NCBI RefSeq assembly: GCF_030409605.1
Contig: NZ_JAUFQG010000006.1
Location: 806,001 to 870,000 of the forward strand
Length of the DNA stretch: 64,000 nt
From: Simiduia curdlanivorans
GTDB lineage: Bacteria; Pseudomonadota; Gammaproteobacteria; Pseudomonadales; Cellvibrionaceae
Direction of reading: 5' to 3'
Under the pieces are notes generated by a model. That model was not told the DNA's origin and searched no databases. It saw nothing but the letters and a program-made list of their open reading frames with translations. Position numbers and translations under genes: made by a program. Shown here piece by piece: positions 1 through 8,788 of this stretch (the stretch's first letter is position 1; each line of letters starts with the position of its first letter).

Positions 1-721
1 ACTCAGCTAGCGTCAGAGGTTGCGGTATATTTTCCATAGCCGACATTATTTTCGCCTCCCGCGCCAATCGGTGCGCTACTAATGCGGCTAAATATTCCTG
101 GGCCTTGGCCATCAAGTGGCCATGGCCCGGCGCCAAAGCGACGATGGGAAATTGAGCTAACTTTTCAACACTGGCAATATAATCTTTCATGTCTCCGCTG
201 GGTGGAACAATAACCACCGTAGCGCCCTGCATAACGTGATCACCGGTAAACATAAACCCGCTGCGCTCGTGCCAAAAACAAAAATGGTTGGCCACGTGCC
301 CCGGTGTATGCACCGCCTGCAAGGTAAATTCCGCTGTGGTCAATTGATAGCCATCGACCAGTACGACATCTGGTGCAAAACTTTCATCTTGATGGCCATC
401 ATCAGGGCCCGGCATACCGAGCAACTGAGCGCCGGTAACATCGGCCAAGGCCTTGGCATTGGGCGAGTGATCTGGGTGAGTGTGAGTTACGACGACCCAA
501 CAAATATTTCCCGCGCCCATCAAGGTTTGCACATGCGCGGCGTCGAGCGGGCCTGGGTCTATCACGGCCAACTGCTCGGTACCGATAATGTAAGTATTGG
601 TGCCAGGCCCCGTCATTGGCCCCTGATTGGTGGCAACCAACCGACGAATACCCGGCCCGATATCAACGATAAGGTGGTGCGTTAACGGGTGTTCAATAAG
701 TTGCTGCGGTAGATTTGCCAT
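1..721 (-). CDS. MBL-fold metallo-hydrolase (partial, C-terminus off the left edge)
   Basis: The minus-strand reading frame opens at an ATG at 719-721 and runs off the window without a stop. It shows the metallo-beta-lactamase fold signature THTHPDHSP (HxHxDH zinc site), followed by TPGHVANHF and TGDHVMQG, which supply the next metal ligands. The order and spacing resemble LACTB2-like or glyoxalase-II-like hydrolases of thioesters or nucleic acids; the substrate cannot be told from sequence. There is no signal peptide, so it should be cytoplasmic. It lies downstream of a small secreted protein and fabV on the same strand. A plus-strand frame over 236-685 is only the shadow of this gene. Confidence 0.85.
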   Translation of the reverse strand, partial: MANLPQQLIEHPLTHHLIVDIGPGIRRLVATNQGPMTGPGTNTYIIGTEQLAVIDPGPLDAAHVQTLMGAGNICWVVVTHTHPDHSPNAKALADVTGAQLLGMPGPDDGHQDESFAPDVVLVDGYQLTTAEFTLQAVHTPGHVANHFCFWHERSGFMFTGDHVMQGATVVIVPPSGDMKDYIASVEKLAQFPIVALAPGHGHLMAKAQEYLAALVAHRLAREAKIMSAMENIPQPLTLAE

Positions 722-867
722 CTAAACATCCTTAGGGCGAGGGCAGGTAATTGAAATTTGCTATGCAGTTGAAACTTGACTGATAGTTGGAGCTTGGCTA
801 ATAGCTGACTATTAGTAGCTGGTTAAACCTTGCTGATGCCTATATTGCAATGTACAAAAAACGAATA

Positions 868-1224
868 CTAATGCAGCGTCAAACCCAATTGCCCAGCCTG
901 GTCTATTAAGGTCGCACAGGCTGCCGTTTGTCGATCAGCGGCGAGATGATCACAGCTCAATTGCAACAAGCTCTCGGCACATATCAACGCTGGAGCCTCT
1001 AAGTCTGGATAACTTTCCAAGGTTTCAATCGACTGGTACACACCGGCGCATAAACTGTTCAAAGCTGCATTTAAAACCGCACTGTGTTCAGTCGGAATTT
1101 GACTGAGGGAAAACTCGATGCGCGCGCAGGATTGTATTTTTTCGCACACCGCTACATAGGCCGCCGGCACAGAATCGCGCGATGGCGCTTCTGCAACTGC
1201 GAGACTACTGACCAATATAACCAT
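868..1224 (-). CDS. small secreted Cys-containing hypothetical protein
   Basis: A 118-residue protein of no recognised family. It starts with a short hydrophobic stretch ending in an AVAEA-like signal-peptidase site, and the mature part has six cysteines (for example AVCEKIQSCARIE and LQLSCDH), which suggests an exported disulfide-bonded protein. The start is uncertain. The ATG at 1222-1224 has no clear ribosome-binding site and gives a very short signal peptide. The open frame continues upstream as Phe-Leu-Ile-Ile-Leu-Ser with no ATG, GTG or TTG, only ATT codons, inside the fabV terminator hairpin. It may therefore use a non-canonical start or be read from fabV read-through. Confidence 0.5.
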   Translation of the reverse strand: MVILVSSLAVAEAPSRDSVPAAYVAVCEKIQSCARIEFSLSQIPTEHSAVLNAALNSLCAGVYQSIETLESYPDLEAPALICAESLLQLSCDHLAADRQTAACATLIDQAGQLGLTLH

Positions 1225-1239
1225 CGAAAGAATAATTAA

Positions 1240-1263
1240 AAAAGGCGGCCATTAGCCGCCTTA
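1240..1263 (-). terminator. Rho-independent terminator of fabV
   Basis: On the minus strand an AAGGCGGC/GCCGCCTT stem with a four-base loop is followed by a run of T, 12 bases after the fabV stop codon. The next gene on the same strand begins directly after the T-run. Confidence 0.8.
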
Positions 1264-1275
1264 CAGTGTCAGTAT

Positions 1276-2466
1276 TTACTCCTGAAAAGGAGCCGCTACT
1301 AAGGGGTCGGTTTCAGCTTCGTAATCGACGCCCGCTAGACCAAAGCCAAACAAGCGCAAGAAGTCATCGTTGTAACCTTTGTAGTCAGTAATTTCAAACA
1401 GATTCTCTTCCGTGACCTTGGGCCAAAGCGCTTCAATCTTAGCCTGTGTTTCGGGGCGCAACTCTAGGTTGTCCATACGCAGGCGATTGTGATCATCTAA
1501 ACGCGGCTTACTGGTGTACAAACCTTCAGTAAACAAACGATACAACTGCTCGATACAACCTTCGTGTGTGCCCTCCTCTTTCATCACTTTGTAAACCAAG
1601 GAGATGTACAAAGGCATGATTGGAATGGCGGAGGAAGATTGCGTGACCAAGGCTTTCAGTACCGATACGTTGGCGGCACCCTTAACCGATGTCAACTGAC
1701 CATTGATGGCCGCTGCGGCGCGATCGAGATCTTCTTTCGCCTTGCCGATGGTGGCGTGGCCGTAGATGGGCCAAGTTAACTTGTCACCTAAGTAGGTGTA
1801 AGCCACGGTGCGGCACCCGTCGGCCAGTAAATCGGCTTGCTTTAAGGCATCAATCCACAATTCCCAGTCTTCGCCACCCATCACCTTCACGGTGTTGGCA
1901 ATCTCGTCTTCAGACGCCGGCTCAACGGTGATGTCGGCAATTTTAAGCGTGTCAGTGTTTAGGTTTTTCGCGGTGTAACCTTCGCCGATGGGCTTCAATA
2001 CCGATGAGTGCATCACACCGGTTTTTGGATCGGTGCGGCGAGGCGAGGCCAGGGAGTAAACCACTAAGTCGATTTTACCCAGCTTTTCTTTCACTAGAGC
2101 TAAGGTTTGTGCCTTGATTTCATCGCTAAAGGCATCGCCATTGATGCTGGCTGCCACCAGGCCCGCCTGCTCTGCCGCCGCGTGGAAAGCGGCAGTATTG
2201 TAATATCCAGCCGAGCCAGTTTTGCGATCGGTTGGCGGTTTCTCAAACGCCACACCGACGGTATTCGCGCCGCCACCGAAGGCTGCAGTGATACGCGAGG
2301 CCAAGCCATAGCCCGTTGAACAACCAATCACCAACACATTCTTCGGGCTGCCAGCTATTGGGCCCTTTGACTTAATAAAATCAATCTGCTCTTGAACATG
2401 GGCAGCACAGCCCTGTGGGTGAGCGTTGGTACAAATAAATCCACGCACCTTGGGTTTAATGATCAT
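1276..2466 (-). CDS. fabV: enoyl-[acyl-carrier-protein] reductase FabV
   Basis: FabV is the long SDR-type, NADH-dependent enoyl-ACP (trans-2-enoyl-CoA) reductase that catalyses the last step of each fatty-acid elongation cycle in the cytoplasm; it is typically insensitive to triclosan. The protein begins MIIKPKVRGFICTNAHPQGC, the canonical FabV start, and is 396 aa, the family's usual size. The ATG at 2464-2466 is preceded by AGGAAAG, so the in-frame extension to 2517 is rejected. The cofactor loop VIGCSTGYGLASR and the Y-x8-K active site (near Y235/K244, within IYGHATIGKAK) are intact. It stands alone, with its own terminator downstream. Confidence 0.95.
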   Translation of the reverse strand: MIIKPKVRGFICTNAHPQGCAAHVQEQIDFIKSKGPIAGSPKNVLVIGCSTGYGLASRITAAFGGGANTVGVAFEKPPTDRKTGSAGYYNTAAFHAAAEQAGLVAASINGDAFSDEIKAQTLALVKEKLGKIDLVVYSLASPRRTDPKTGVMHSSVLKPIGEGYTAKNLNTDTLKIADITVEPASEDEIANTVKVMGGEDWELWIDALKQADLLADGCRTVAYTYLGDKLTWPIYGHATIGKAKEDLDRAAAAINGQLTSVKGAANVSVLKALVTQSSSAIPIMPLYISLVYKVMKEEGTHEGCIEQLYRLFTEGLYTSKPRLDDHNRLRMDNLELRPETQAKIEALWPKVTEENLFEITDYKGYNDDFLRLFGFGLAGVDYEAETDPLVAAPFQE

Positions 2467-2720
2467 GGCATCTTTCCTATTGAGCTCTACGGCTGTTTGC
2501 ACACTCGCGATGGACACCGCCAGCGCCTAAATTCAGGCCGCTATTATAATGACCATCCGGCCATAAAACAGGTTTTTGTGCGCACAATTTATTATCGGCG
2601 AGCGAAGAAACTTTCGCTTCGCCGCCCCACGCCATCGCTTCAACGGCCCGCCTATGGGGCACACAGGCAAACAAACGTCTAAGATCAGTCATCCAATAAC
2701 AAAACACCACGGAGCTAGAC

Positions 2721-4013
2721 ATGACCAAACATCTCGGCTTAATTGCCGCTATTGCCCTGCTTACCCAAGCGCTCTCGGCCCATGCCGACACCCTGATTCA
2801 TGCCGGCACCGTGATCGATACCGACAAGGGCAACGTAAGTAAAGAACAAACCATCCGCATTAAGGATGGCAAGGTCCTGAGTGTGACAGCTGGCTACACC
2901 AACGCCGAGACCGACGAAGATACGGTGGTCAACCTGCAAGGCTACACAGTGCTGCCGGGCTTGATGGACATGCACACTCACTTAAGCGACCAAATGAACC
3001 CAGCCGCCTACGCCGAGGGTTTTCGCTTGAATCCCGCAGACTACGCCTACCGCTCAGTGGGTTACGCCCACAAAACCCTGATGGCGGGCTTTACCACGGT
3101 GCGAGACCTAGGTGACACAGACCAAGTTACCATCGCCCTGCGCAACGCCATCGCCCAAGGCATTATTACCGGGCCGCGCATCTATACGGCCGGTAAATCT
3201 ATTGCCACCACAGGCGGGCACGCCGACCCAACTAACGGCACCAATCAAGCACTCATGGGTCACCCAGGCCCCGAAGACGGTGTGATCAACGGTGAAGCTC
3301 AGGCGCGCGAAGCCGTGCGTCAGCGCTATAAAGAAGGCTCTGATTTAATCAAAATCACCGCCACCGGTGGTGTGCTCAGCGTTGCGAAAAATGGCCAAAA
3401 CCCACAGTTTTTCGAAGATGAAGTGGACGCTATTGTCAAAACAGCCAAGGATTACGGCATGACAGTCGCGGTGCACGCACACGGCGCCGAGGGCATGAAG
3501 CGGGCCATTCGCGCCGGCGTTGACTCCATCGAGCACGGCACCTATATGGACAAGGAAACCATCAAACTGTTTAAGAAATACGGTACTTGGTATGTACCTA
3601 CTATTAGCGCCGGCAAGTTTGTCGAAGCAAAGGCCGCTATTGATGGCTATTTCCCCGCCGTCGTAGTGCCCAAGGCCGCCGCCATCGGACCAAAAATACA
3701 AGGTACCTTCGCCGAAGCTTATAAGGCCGGCGTGAAAATCGCCTTCGGCACCGACGCCGGCGTTTTCCCCCACGGCGATAATGCCAAAGAGTTTGTCTAC
3801 ATGGTTGAAGCCGGTATGCCGCCAATGAAGGCCATTCAGTCAGCGACAAAATCGAGCGCCGAATTATTACACATCAGCGATCAAGCGGGCTCCATTGCCA
3901 AGGGTAAATGGGCCGATATTATCGCGGTAAAAGGCGATCCCTTGGCCGATATTTCGCTGTTGCAAAATATTGATTTCGTGATGAAAGGCGGCGTGATTTA
4001 CAAACAACCCTAA
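2721..4013 (+). CDS. secreted metal-dependent amidohydrolase (imidazolonepropionase/prolidase-like)
   Basis: A 430-aa amidohydrolase-superfamily enzyme. It has an N-terminal signal peptide (residues 1-22, ending AHA), then the beta-sandwich start and the TIM-barrel metal site: MDMHTH near residue 85, the LIKITATGG lysine near 210, VAVHAHG near 251, SIEHGTY near 271 and FGTDAG near 345. This set of ligands with a carboxylated lysine is typical of the exported Xaa-Pro/Xaa-Arg dipeptidase-like group of binuclear amidohydrolases, so a periplasmic dipeptidase or lactonase role is likely; the exact substrate is unknown. A terminator follows at 4051. Confidence 0.85.
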   Translation: MTKHLGLIAAIALLTQALSAHADTLIHAGTVIDTDKGNVSKEQTIRIKDGKVLSVTAGYTNAETDEDTVVNLQGYTVLPGLMDMHTHLSDQMNPAAYAEGFRLNPADYAYRSVGYAHKTLMAGFTTVRDLGDTDQVTIALRNAIAQGIITGPRIYTAGKSIATTGGHADPTNGTNQALMGHPGPEDGVINGEAQAREAVRQRYKEGSDLIKITATGGVLSVAKNGQNPQFFEDEVDAIVKTAKDYGMTVAVHAHGAEGMKRAIRAGVDSIEHGTYMDKETIKLFKKYGTWYVPTISAGKFVEAKAAIDGYFPAVVVPKAAAIGPKIQGTFAEAYKAGVKIAFGTDAGVFPHGDNAKEFVYMVEAGMPPMKAIQSATKSSAELLHISDQAGSIAKGKWADIIAVKGDPLADISLLQNIDFVMKGGVIYKQP

Positions 4014-4050
4014 ACCCCCTTGGCCTTGTCCTCTATTCGTTTTTTGTCCT

Positions 4051-4087
4051 AAAGCCATTGCCCATAACTATTGGTCAATGGCTTTTT
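4051..4087 (+). terminator. terminator of the amidohydrolase gene
   Basis: An AAAGCCATTG/CAATGGCTTT stem with a 15-base loop is followed by TTATT. The TTG within its right arm (4071) could be read as a start of the MFS gene, but it belongs to this hairpin. Confidence 0.75.
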
Positions 4088-4181
4088 ATTACCGCACACT
4101 AACGCGGCTAGTTGGCAATGCCAGCTACTAATTTATACGCAACCCATTTTTTCGGCGCTCCACAACAATAAGCTTACCCCT

Positions 4182-5405
4182 ATGGCCACGGCAACAATCC
4201 GCTACCCTCACGCCCAACGCGCACTGGCCGCGGTCATGCTGGTTTCTTTTATCGGCACGGTTGGTATTGCGCTGCCCTATCCTATCTTGGCGCCCTACTT
4301 TTTAGATCCCGCCAGCAGCCCGGCACTCACCCAATTTGCCGGGTTACCGCCTAAGGTTTTACTGGGCATCATCTTGGCCCTCTACCCTCTTGGCCTGCTT
4401 ATTGGCAGCTCCTTTATCGGCGCCCTTTCGGACATTTATGGGCGCAAGCGGCTACTCAATATCACCCTGTTTATCGCTGGGCTAAGTTACCTCGGTACTG
4501 TCTGGGCGCTACAACAAGAGAGCTTTATTGGCTTTGCGATCATGCGCTTGGCCACAGGTTTATGTGAGGGCAACATCGCCGTGGCCCGCGCCATCGCTGT
4601 GGATCTGCACCCACAAATTGACCGCAAGCGCAGCCTATCTTTAGTCTTTGCTGCCACCTATGCCGGCTGGCTGGTGGGCCCAGTGGTCGGTGGTTATCTC
4701 ATGCCCTATGGCGTGCACATGAGCTTTCTGATCGCCGCCATTACCGTACTGGTGTGCCTTGCGCTAGTTTATTTTGGTCTAGATCCAGACAAGCCCGCCA
4801 AGCCATCGGGCAGCGTCTGGCAAAGTATGGGCTCAAATAATTCCCTGGGTTTGTTAAAAGACGAATCCATTCGGCCGCTCATTATCTTCCACTTTATTTT
4901 TTCCTTAGCGCTGAATACCTTTTACGAGTACTTCCCACTGTGGCTGGTGGAAGCTTTCGATCACGGGCCAAAAGAAATTGCCTGGCTCTCGGTTAGTTTG
5001 TCGCTAACCATGATCGTCACTAGCGCCTTTTTCATCTCGCGCCTGAGTCAATTGGGCACGGAGCGACAATTAATCATCGCCTGCGTCATCATCTTGGGCG
5101 CAGCGACGGGGCTATTGCCGTTTTTAAGTCAAACTTGGTGCCTCGTGCTTTTCACCCTGATGGGAGCGACCATCGCACTGGAAAATGGCATCTTCCCCGC
5201 CTTCATGTCCGGCACCTACGGCCACTACGGTCAGGGGCGCATTATGGGGTTACTCACCACGAATTTTTGCCTCGCCAACGTGATCATGGCTCTTGCCGGT
5301 GCCTTCTTGGCGTTGTTGGGCGGCGCCTGGGTAATTTGGTGCGCCAGCTTGCTATTCTTTTTGGCCGCAACTTGGTTGTTTTTTCAGCGCCGAACTGGCG
5401 AATAA
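4182..5405 (+). CDS. MFS transporter, inner membrane
   Basis: A 407-aa major-facilitator protein with about twelve hydrophobic segments. The loop between segments 2 and 3 carries the MFS motif A (GALSDIYGRKRLL) and the middle of the protein has the usual cytoplasmic loop (DPDKPAKPSG). This places it with the DHA1-type drug or metabolite efflux proteins, but the substrate is not evident. I place the start at the ATG at 4182 (MATATIRYP...), because the upstream in-frame extension begins at a TTG inside the preceding terminator. No regulator is adjacent. Confidence 0.85.
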   Translation: MATATIRYPHAQRALAAVMLVSFIGTVGIALPYPILAPYFLDPASSPALTQFAGLPPKVLLGIILALYPLGLLIGSSFIGALSDIYGRKRLLNITLFIAGLSYLGTVWALQQESFIGFAIMRLATGLCEGNIAVARAIAVDLHPQIDRKRSLSLVFAATYAGWLVGPVVGGYLMPYGVHMSFLIAAITVLVCLALVYFGLDPDKPAKPSGSVWQSMGSNNSLGLLKDESIRPLIIFHFIFSLALNTFYEYFPLWLVEAFDHGPKEIAWLSVSLSLTMIVTSAFFISRLSQLGTERQLIIACVIILGAATGLLPFLSQTWCLVLFTLMGATIALENGIFPAFMSGTYGHYGQGRIMGLLTTNFCLANVIMALAGAFLALLGGAWVIWCASLLFFLAATWLFFQRRTGE

Positions 5406-5514
5406 TCGCCACTGGGGCAGTGGCGCTCTTGCGCCTTGATTTTATGACCGGCCAGCCCTTTTGAATCTAATGACTTCATGTATACTCGACTGCATTCATC
5501 ACAAGGGATAGACA

Positions 5515-7905
5515 ATGGCCAGACCCCGGCTGTTCAGCCTGGCTACCAAAGCGCAGCTATTGCTCGGTACTTTTTTAGTGCTATCCCTCTCTGCGCTCCT
5601 CTATTTCCACTGGAAAGAGCAAAATAAATTACGCGAGGCAGAGCTGACCCAAGATAAGCTTGCTCTGGTTACCCAACTTAACGCCACGCTGAACGAACAA
5701 CAGTCTGAACAGACCAAGCTACTACAGCAATGGGCGCTGCACTTGCCCTCGAATCAAAGCCGCGATCTATCCGACAGCCTCGAAAATGATAAAGCACTGC
5801 TGAAAATTGCGGGAAGGTTTCGCAACATTGTTATTTTTGATCGCACTGGTTTAGCCAATGTCAATCCAGATCTGGACTGGCCCGACGTGATCAACAGCGA
5901 CTGGGTTAACACCGTCTATCGCAGCGATACTACCCAAAGTCGACTGGTTTGTACGGAGAGATGTTCACAGTTTATTGGCGTTCCCCTGCATGTACCGCAT
6001 CAGGCCACCAAAATTTTAGTAACTGAACTCGACTTAATTGCCTTAGCCGAAGCGTTTTTTAGCGAAACCCGCTACCACGCCTATTTAATTAAATCCGACA
6101 AGGCCGGCAATTGGTTAGGCATCTGGCCCATCGTGAGCCACGGTGACCAAACCACGTTGGAAACGCCGGAACAACTCGCAAGCCTACTCAACAACACTAA
6201 AGACAGTTGGGGGCAATTGCGCTACCACCAAAAAAACTTGCCCATCTACAACAATAGAGATTTAAGCTGGCTAATTTACACCGACGAAGAACCGGAACTC
6301 TTACAACGAGCCGAGTTACTCAAATTACAATCGATTATTGCGCTCTGCACCCTCATCGCACTGCTATGTTTTAGCTGGCTGGTGAGCCGCTTTCATTTAC
6401 GCAGACTATTCAAGCAAGTGAACATCTTGCGCCTAGTGTCTGAGCAACAATTTGAAGAGGCCCGTGCAAGACTGCCAAGGCAGCCAAAGAAAAGCCTTGA
6501 TGAGCTAGATCTATTAGCCGAAGTGGCCGCCGAACTAACCTATCAGCTGGAGGCCAATGCCCGCAGTGCAGACTCTAAAAGCCGCGAAATGGAGCGCTTG
6601 GCGCTCTACGATCCGCTGACCAATCTACCCAACCGCAATTTATTCGTTTATGAAATAGAGCAGCTGCTGGAAAGTGGCGTCGACATCAACAAGTCGGCCA
6701 TTCTGGTTATTGACGTCGATAAATTCCAACGCATTAACGATTCACTGGGGCATCAAAGTGGCGACCATTTACTGTCTAAAATAGCCGATCGCATCCGCGC
6801 CGCCATTGGCAGCAAAGATTTCTGCGCGCGCCTCTCTGGCAACGTGTTTGGCGTCTTAATCGTCAGCCTCAATGCCGCCGACTTAAAGATTCGACTCAAT
6901 AAAATTGCCGAAATGATTCGCCAGCCGCTTATTTTAAAGCAGCAAAAACTCATCATTACGGTGAGTATCGGTGTCGCCAAACTAGAGCACGGGGTGCCGA
7001 CAGTTGAGCAACTGCGCAACGCCGAAATTGCCATGTACCGCGCCAAGCAACAGGGCGGAAACTCGCATTTAGAATTCACCCCCGAATTCAAATCCCTATC
7101 GCGCAGCAAAGTTTCCTTAGAAGCCGAAATCCACCGAGCCCTAGAGCAAAAAGAGTTTCGCCTTTACTTACAATCGAAAGTGGATATGTCCAGTACTATC
7201 CGCGGCTTTGAGGCCCTGTGCCGCTGGGATCATCCAGACCGAGGCATCCTAATGCCGGCGGAATTCGTTCCGGTAATGGCAGATCTCGGCTTACAAACGC
7301 CGCTGGACAAATGGATGCTTGAAGCCTCCTGTCGGCAACTTAAAACCTGGCATACCCTTTACCCAGACATTGGCATCTCCGTGAACGTAGCCAGCGATCA
7401 CTTTTCCAGCCCGAGCTTTTTGCCCTTTTTACAGCAAACCATTAATCGCTACGGCATTAAACCCGGCCAGCTGGAGCTGGAAATCACAGAAACCCTGCTG
7501 ATGGACAACATCACCCTTGCCCTGCAAACCATCGAGAAAGTAAAAGCCCTGGGCGTCAGTGTGGCCATCGACGACTTCGGCACCGGCTATTCATCGCTCA
7601 GTTACCTGAAAAACTTACCCGTCGACACACTGAAAATTGATCGCGAATTCATCAAGGATATCCCCTTCGATGAGAGCGACATGCACATTTCCGCAGTGAT
7701 TATTTTCTTGGCTCGGCAGCTAGGATTTAAAGTGGTAGCCGAAGGTGTGGAGACCAGCGAGCAGCTGGTATTTTTGAAGGCCAATCACTGCGATCTCGCG
7801 CAAGGCTATTTATTCAGCAAGCCGATTCCTGCGCACAAAGCCATGATAGTGCTCGAAAGCCAGCGCAGCGATTCGCACACCAAAAGCACGTCTATTTACA
7901 GCTAA
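5515..7905 (+). CDS. membrane-anchored degenerate-GGDEF / intact-EAL c-di-GMP phosphodiesterase
   Basis: A 796-aa protein. A transmembrane segment near residues 12-30 and another near 272-292 flank a ~240-residue periplasmic sensor. A HAMP-like linker with coiled coil, a GGDEF domain (about 365-525) and an EAL domain (about 540-785) follow. The GGDEF active-site loop reads LSGNVFG where GGDEF is expected, so cyclase activity is probably lost. The EAL domain keeps EALCRW, the Asn of VNVASDHF, ITETLLM, DDFGTGYSS, the Lys of LKIDREF and VAEGVET, so c-di-GMP hydrolysis should be intact. The degenerate GGDEF may act as a GTP-sensing module, as in some known tandem proteins. Confidence 0.92.
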   Translation: MARPRLFSLATKAQLLLGTFLVLSLSALLYFHWKEQNKLREAELTQDKLALVTQLNATLNEQQSEQTKLLQQWALHLPSNQSRDLSDSLENDKALLKIAGRFRNIVIFDRTGLANVNPDLDWPDVINSDWVNTVYRSDTTQSRLVCTERCSQFIGVPLHVPHQATKILVTELDLIALAEAFFSETRYHAYLIKSDKAGNWLGIWPIVSHGDQTTLETPEQLASLLNNTKDSWGQLRYHQKNLPIYNNRDLSWLIYTDEEPELLQRAELLKLQSIIALCTLIALLCFSWLVSRFHLRRLFKQVNILRLVSEQQFEEARARLPRQPKKSLDELDLLAEVAAELTYQLEANARSADSKSREMERLALYDPLTNLPNRNLFVYEIEQLLESGVDINKSAILVIDVDKFQRINDSLGHQSGDHLLSKIADRIRAAIGSKDFCARLSGNVFGVLIVSLNAADLKIRLNKIAEMIRQPLILKQQKLIITVSIGVAKLEHGVPTVEQLRNAEIAMYRAKQQGGNSHLEFTPEFKSLSRSKVSLEAEIHRALEQKEFRLYLQSKVDMSSTIRGFEALCRWDHPDRGILMPAEFVPVMADLGLQTPLDKWMLEASCRQLKTWHTLYPDIGISVNVASDHFSSPSFLPFLQQTINRYGIKPGQLELEITETLLMDNITLALQTIEKVKALGVSVAIDDFGTGYSSLSYLKNLPVDTLKIDREFIKDIPFDESDMHISAVIIFLARQLGFKVVAEGVETSEQLVFLKANHCDLAQGYLFSKPIPAHKAMIVLESQRSDSHTKSTSIYS

Positions 7906-7911
7906 AGCGAG

Positions 7912-7939
7912 CTTTTCGCTTTTCGCTTTTCGCTTTTCG
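7912..7939. repeat. heptanucleotide tandem repeat (CTTTTCG)x4
   Basis: Four perfect head-to-tail copies of CTTTTCG begin seven bases after the TAA stop of the GGDEF/EAL gene. It is one of several heptamer arrays in this window lying just 3' of genes. Confidence 0.9.
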
Positions 7940-8002
7940 TACGCAGTTTAGCCTTGCCCACAACCGTTAGGCTGCCAAGCAAGACTAACGCGTTGCACAA
8001 GC

Positions 8003-8779
8003 TTAGCGAGGCTGCATACGAATAGCACCGTCTAAACGAATGGTTTCGCCATTAATATAACTGTTGCTAGCTAAGTGCACCACCAAATCGCCGTACTCCT
8101 TGGGCAAGCCCATGCGCTTGGGAAACTGGATGTTAGACACCAAACCCTCTTGCACATTTTTGGGCATCGCCAACAGCATGGGTGTACCCATAATGCCGGG
8201 CGCAATGGCGTTAACGCGAATGCCCAACTTGGCGAGATCGCGCGCCATGGGCAAGGTCATGCCAACAATACCGCCCTTGCTGGCCGAGTAAGCGCATTGA
8301 CCAAGCTGGCCTTCAAAGGCCGCCACCGAGGCGGTATTGATAATAATACCGCGCTCAAGTGCTTCGCCCATGGCTTCATTTTTCGCCATTAAAGCAGCCG
8401 CCATACGCGCCACATTAAAACTACCAATTAAATTCACGCTGATGGTTTTACTGAATTCAGACAGCGGCAAGGGATTGCTGTCGCGATCTAAAATTTTCCC
8501 TGCGGTGGCGATGCCGGCACAATTAACACAAATTTGCAGCGCGCCAAAGGCCGCCACCAATTGCTCAAAACCCGCCTGCACAGACGCCTCATCGGCGACG
8601 TTTACCAGCGCGAAAGCGGCGCGCTCGGCGCCTATATTAGCCACAGTTTCAGCGGCCGCAGCGGCATTCATATCGAAAATAAAAACCTTCGCACCGGCGG
8701 CGGCCAATTGCTCGCAGGTGGCCCGCCCCAAACCAGATCCACCACCGGTTACCAATGCTACTTGTCCGTTAATATTCAT
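8003..8779 (-). CDS. short-chain 3-hydroxyacyl-CoA dehydrogenase (HSD17B10-like)
   Basis: A 258-aa SDR enzyme with the NAD-binding TGGGSGLG motif at residues 11-18, NCAGIA near 86, a catalytic Ser in NTASVAAFEGQ and the YSASKGG catalytic Tyr/Lys. The overall sequence (MNINGQVALVTGG..., C-terminal YINGETIRLDGAIRMQPR) is that of type-2 3-hydroxyacyl-CoA or 3-hydroxy-2-methylbutyryl-CoA dehydrogenases, which oxidise the hydroxyacyl-CoA intermediate of fatty-acid or isoleucine breakdown. It follows the acyl-CoA dehydrogenase by nine bases, so the two steps are co-expressed. Confidence 0.88.
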   Translation of the reverse strand: MNINGQVALVTGGGSGLGRATCEQLAAAGAKVFIFDMNAAAAAETVANIGAERAAFALVNVADEASVQAGFEQLVAAFGALQICVNCAGIATAGKILDRDSNPLPLSEFSKTISVNLIGSFNVARMAAALMAKNEAMGEALERGIIINTASVAAFEGQLGQCAYSASKGGIVGMTLPMARDLAKLGIRVNAIAPGIMGTPMLLAMPKNVQEGLVSNIQFPKRMGLPKEYGDLVVHLASNSYINGETIRLDGAIRMQPR

Positions 8780-8788
8780 AAACTCTAC

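Noticed and set aside
4071..4181. N-terminal extension of the MFS protein.
   Set aside because: The TTG start lies in a terminator hairpin and the extension is not membrane-protein-like.
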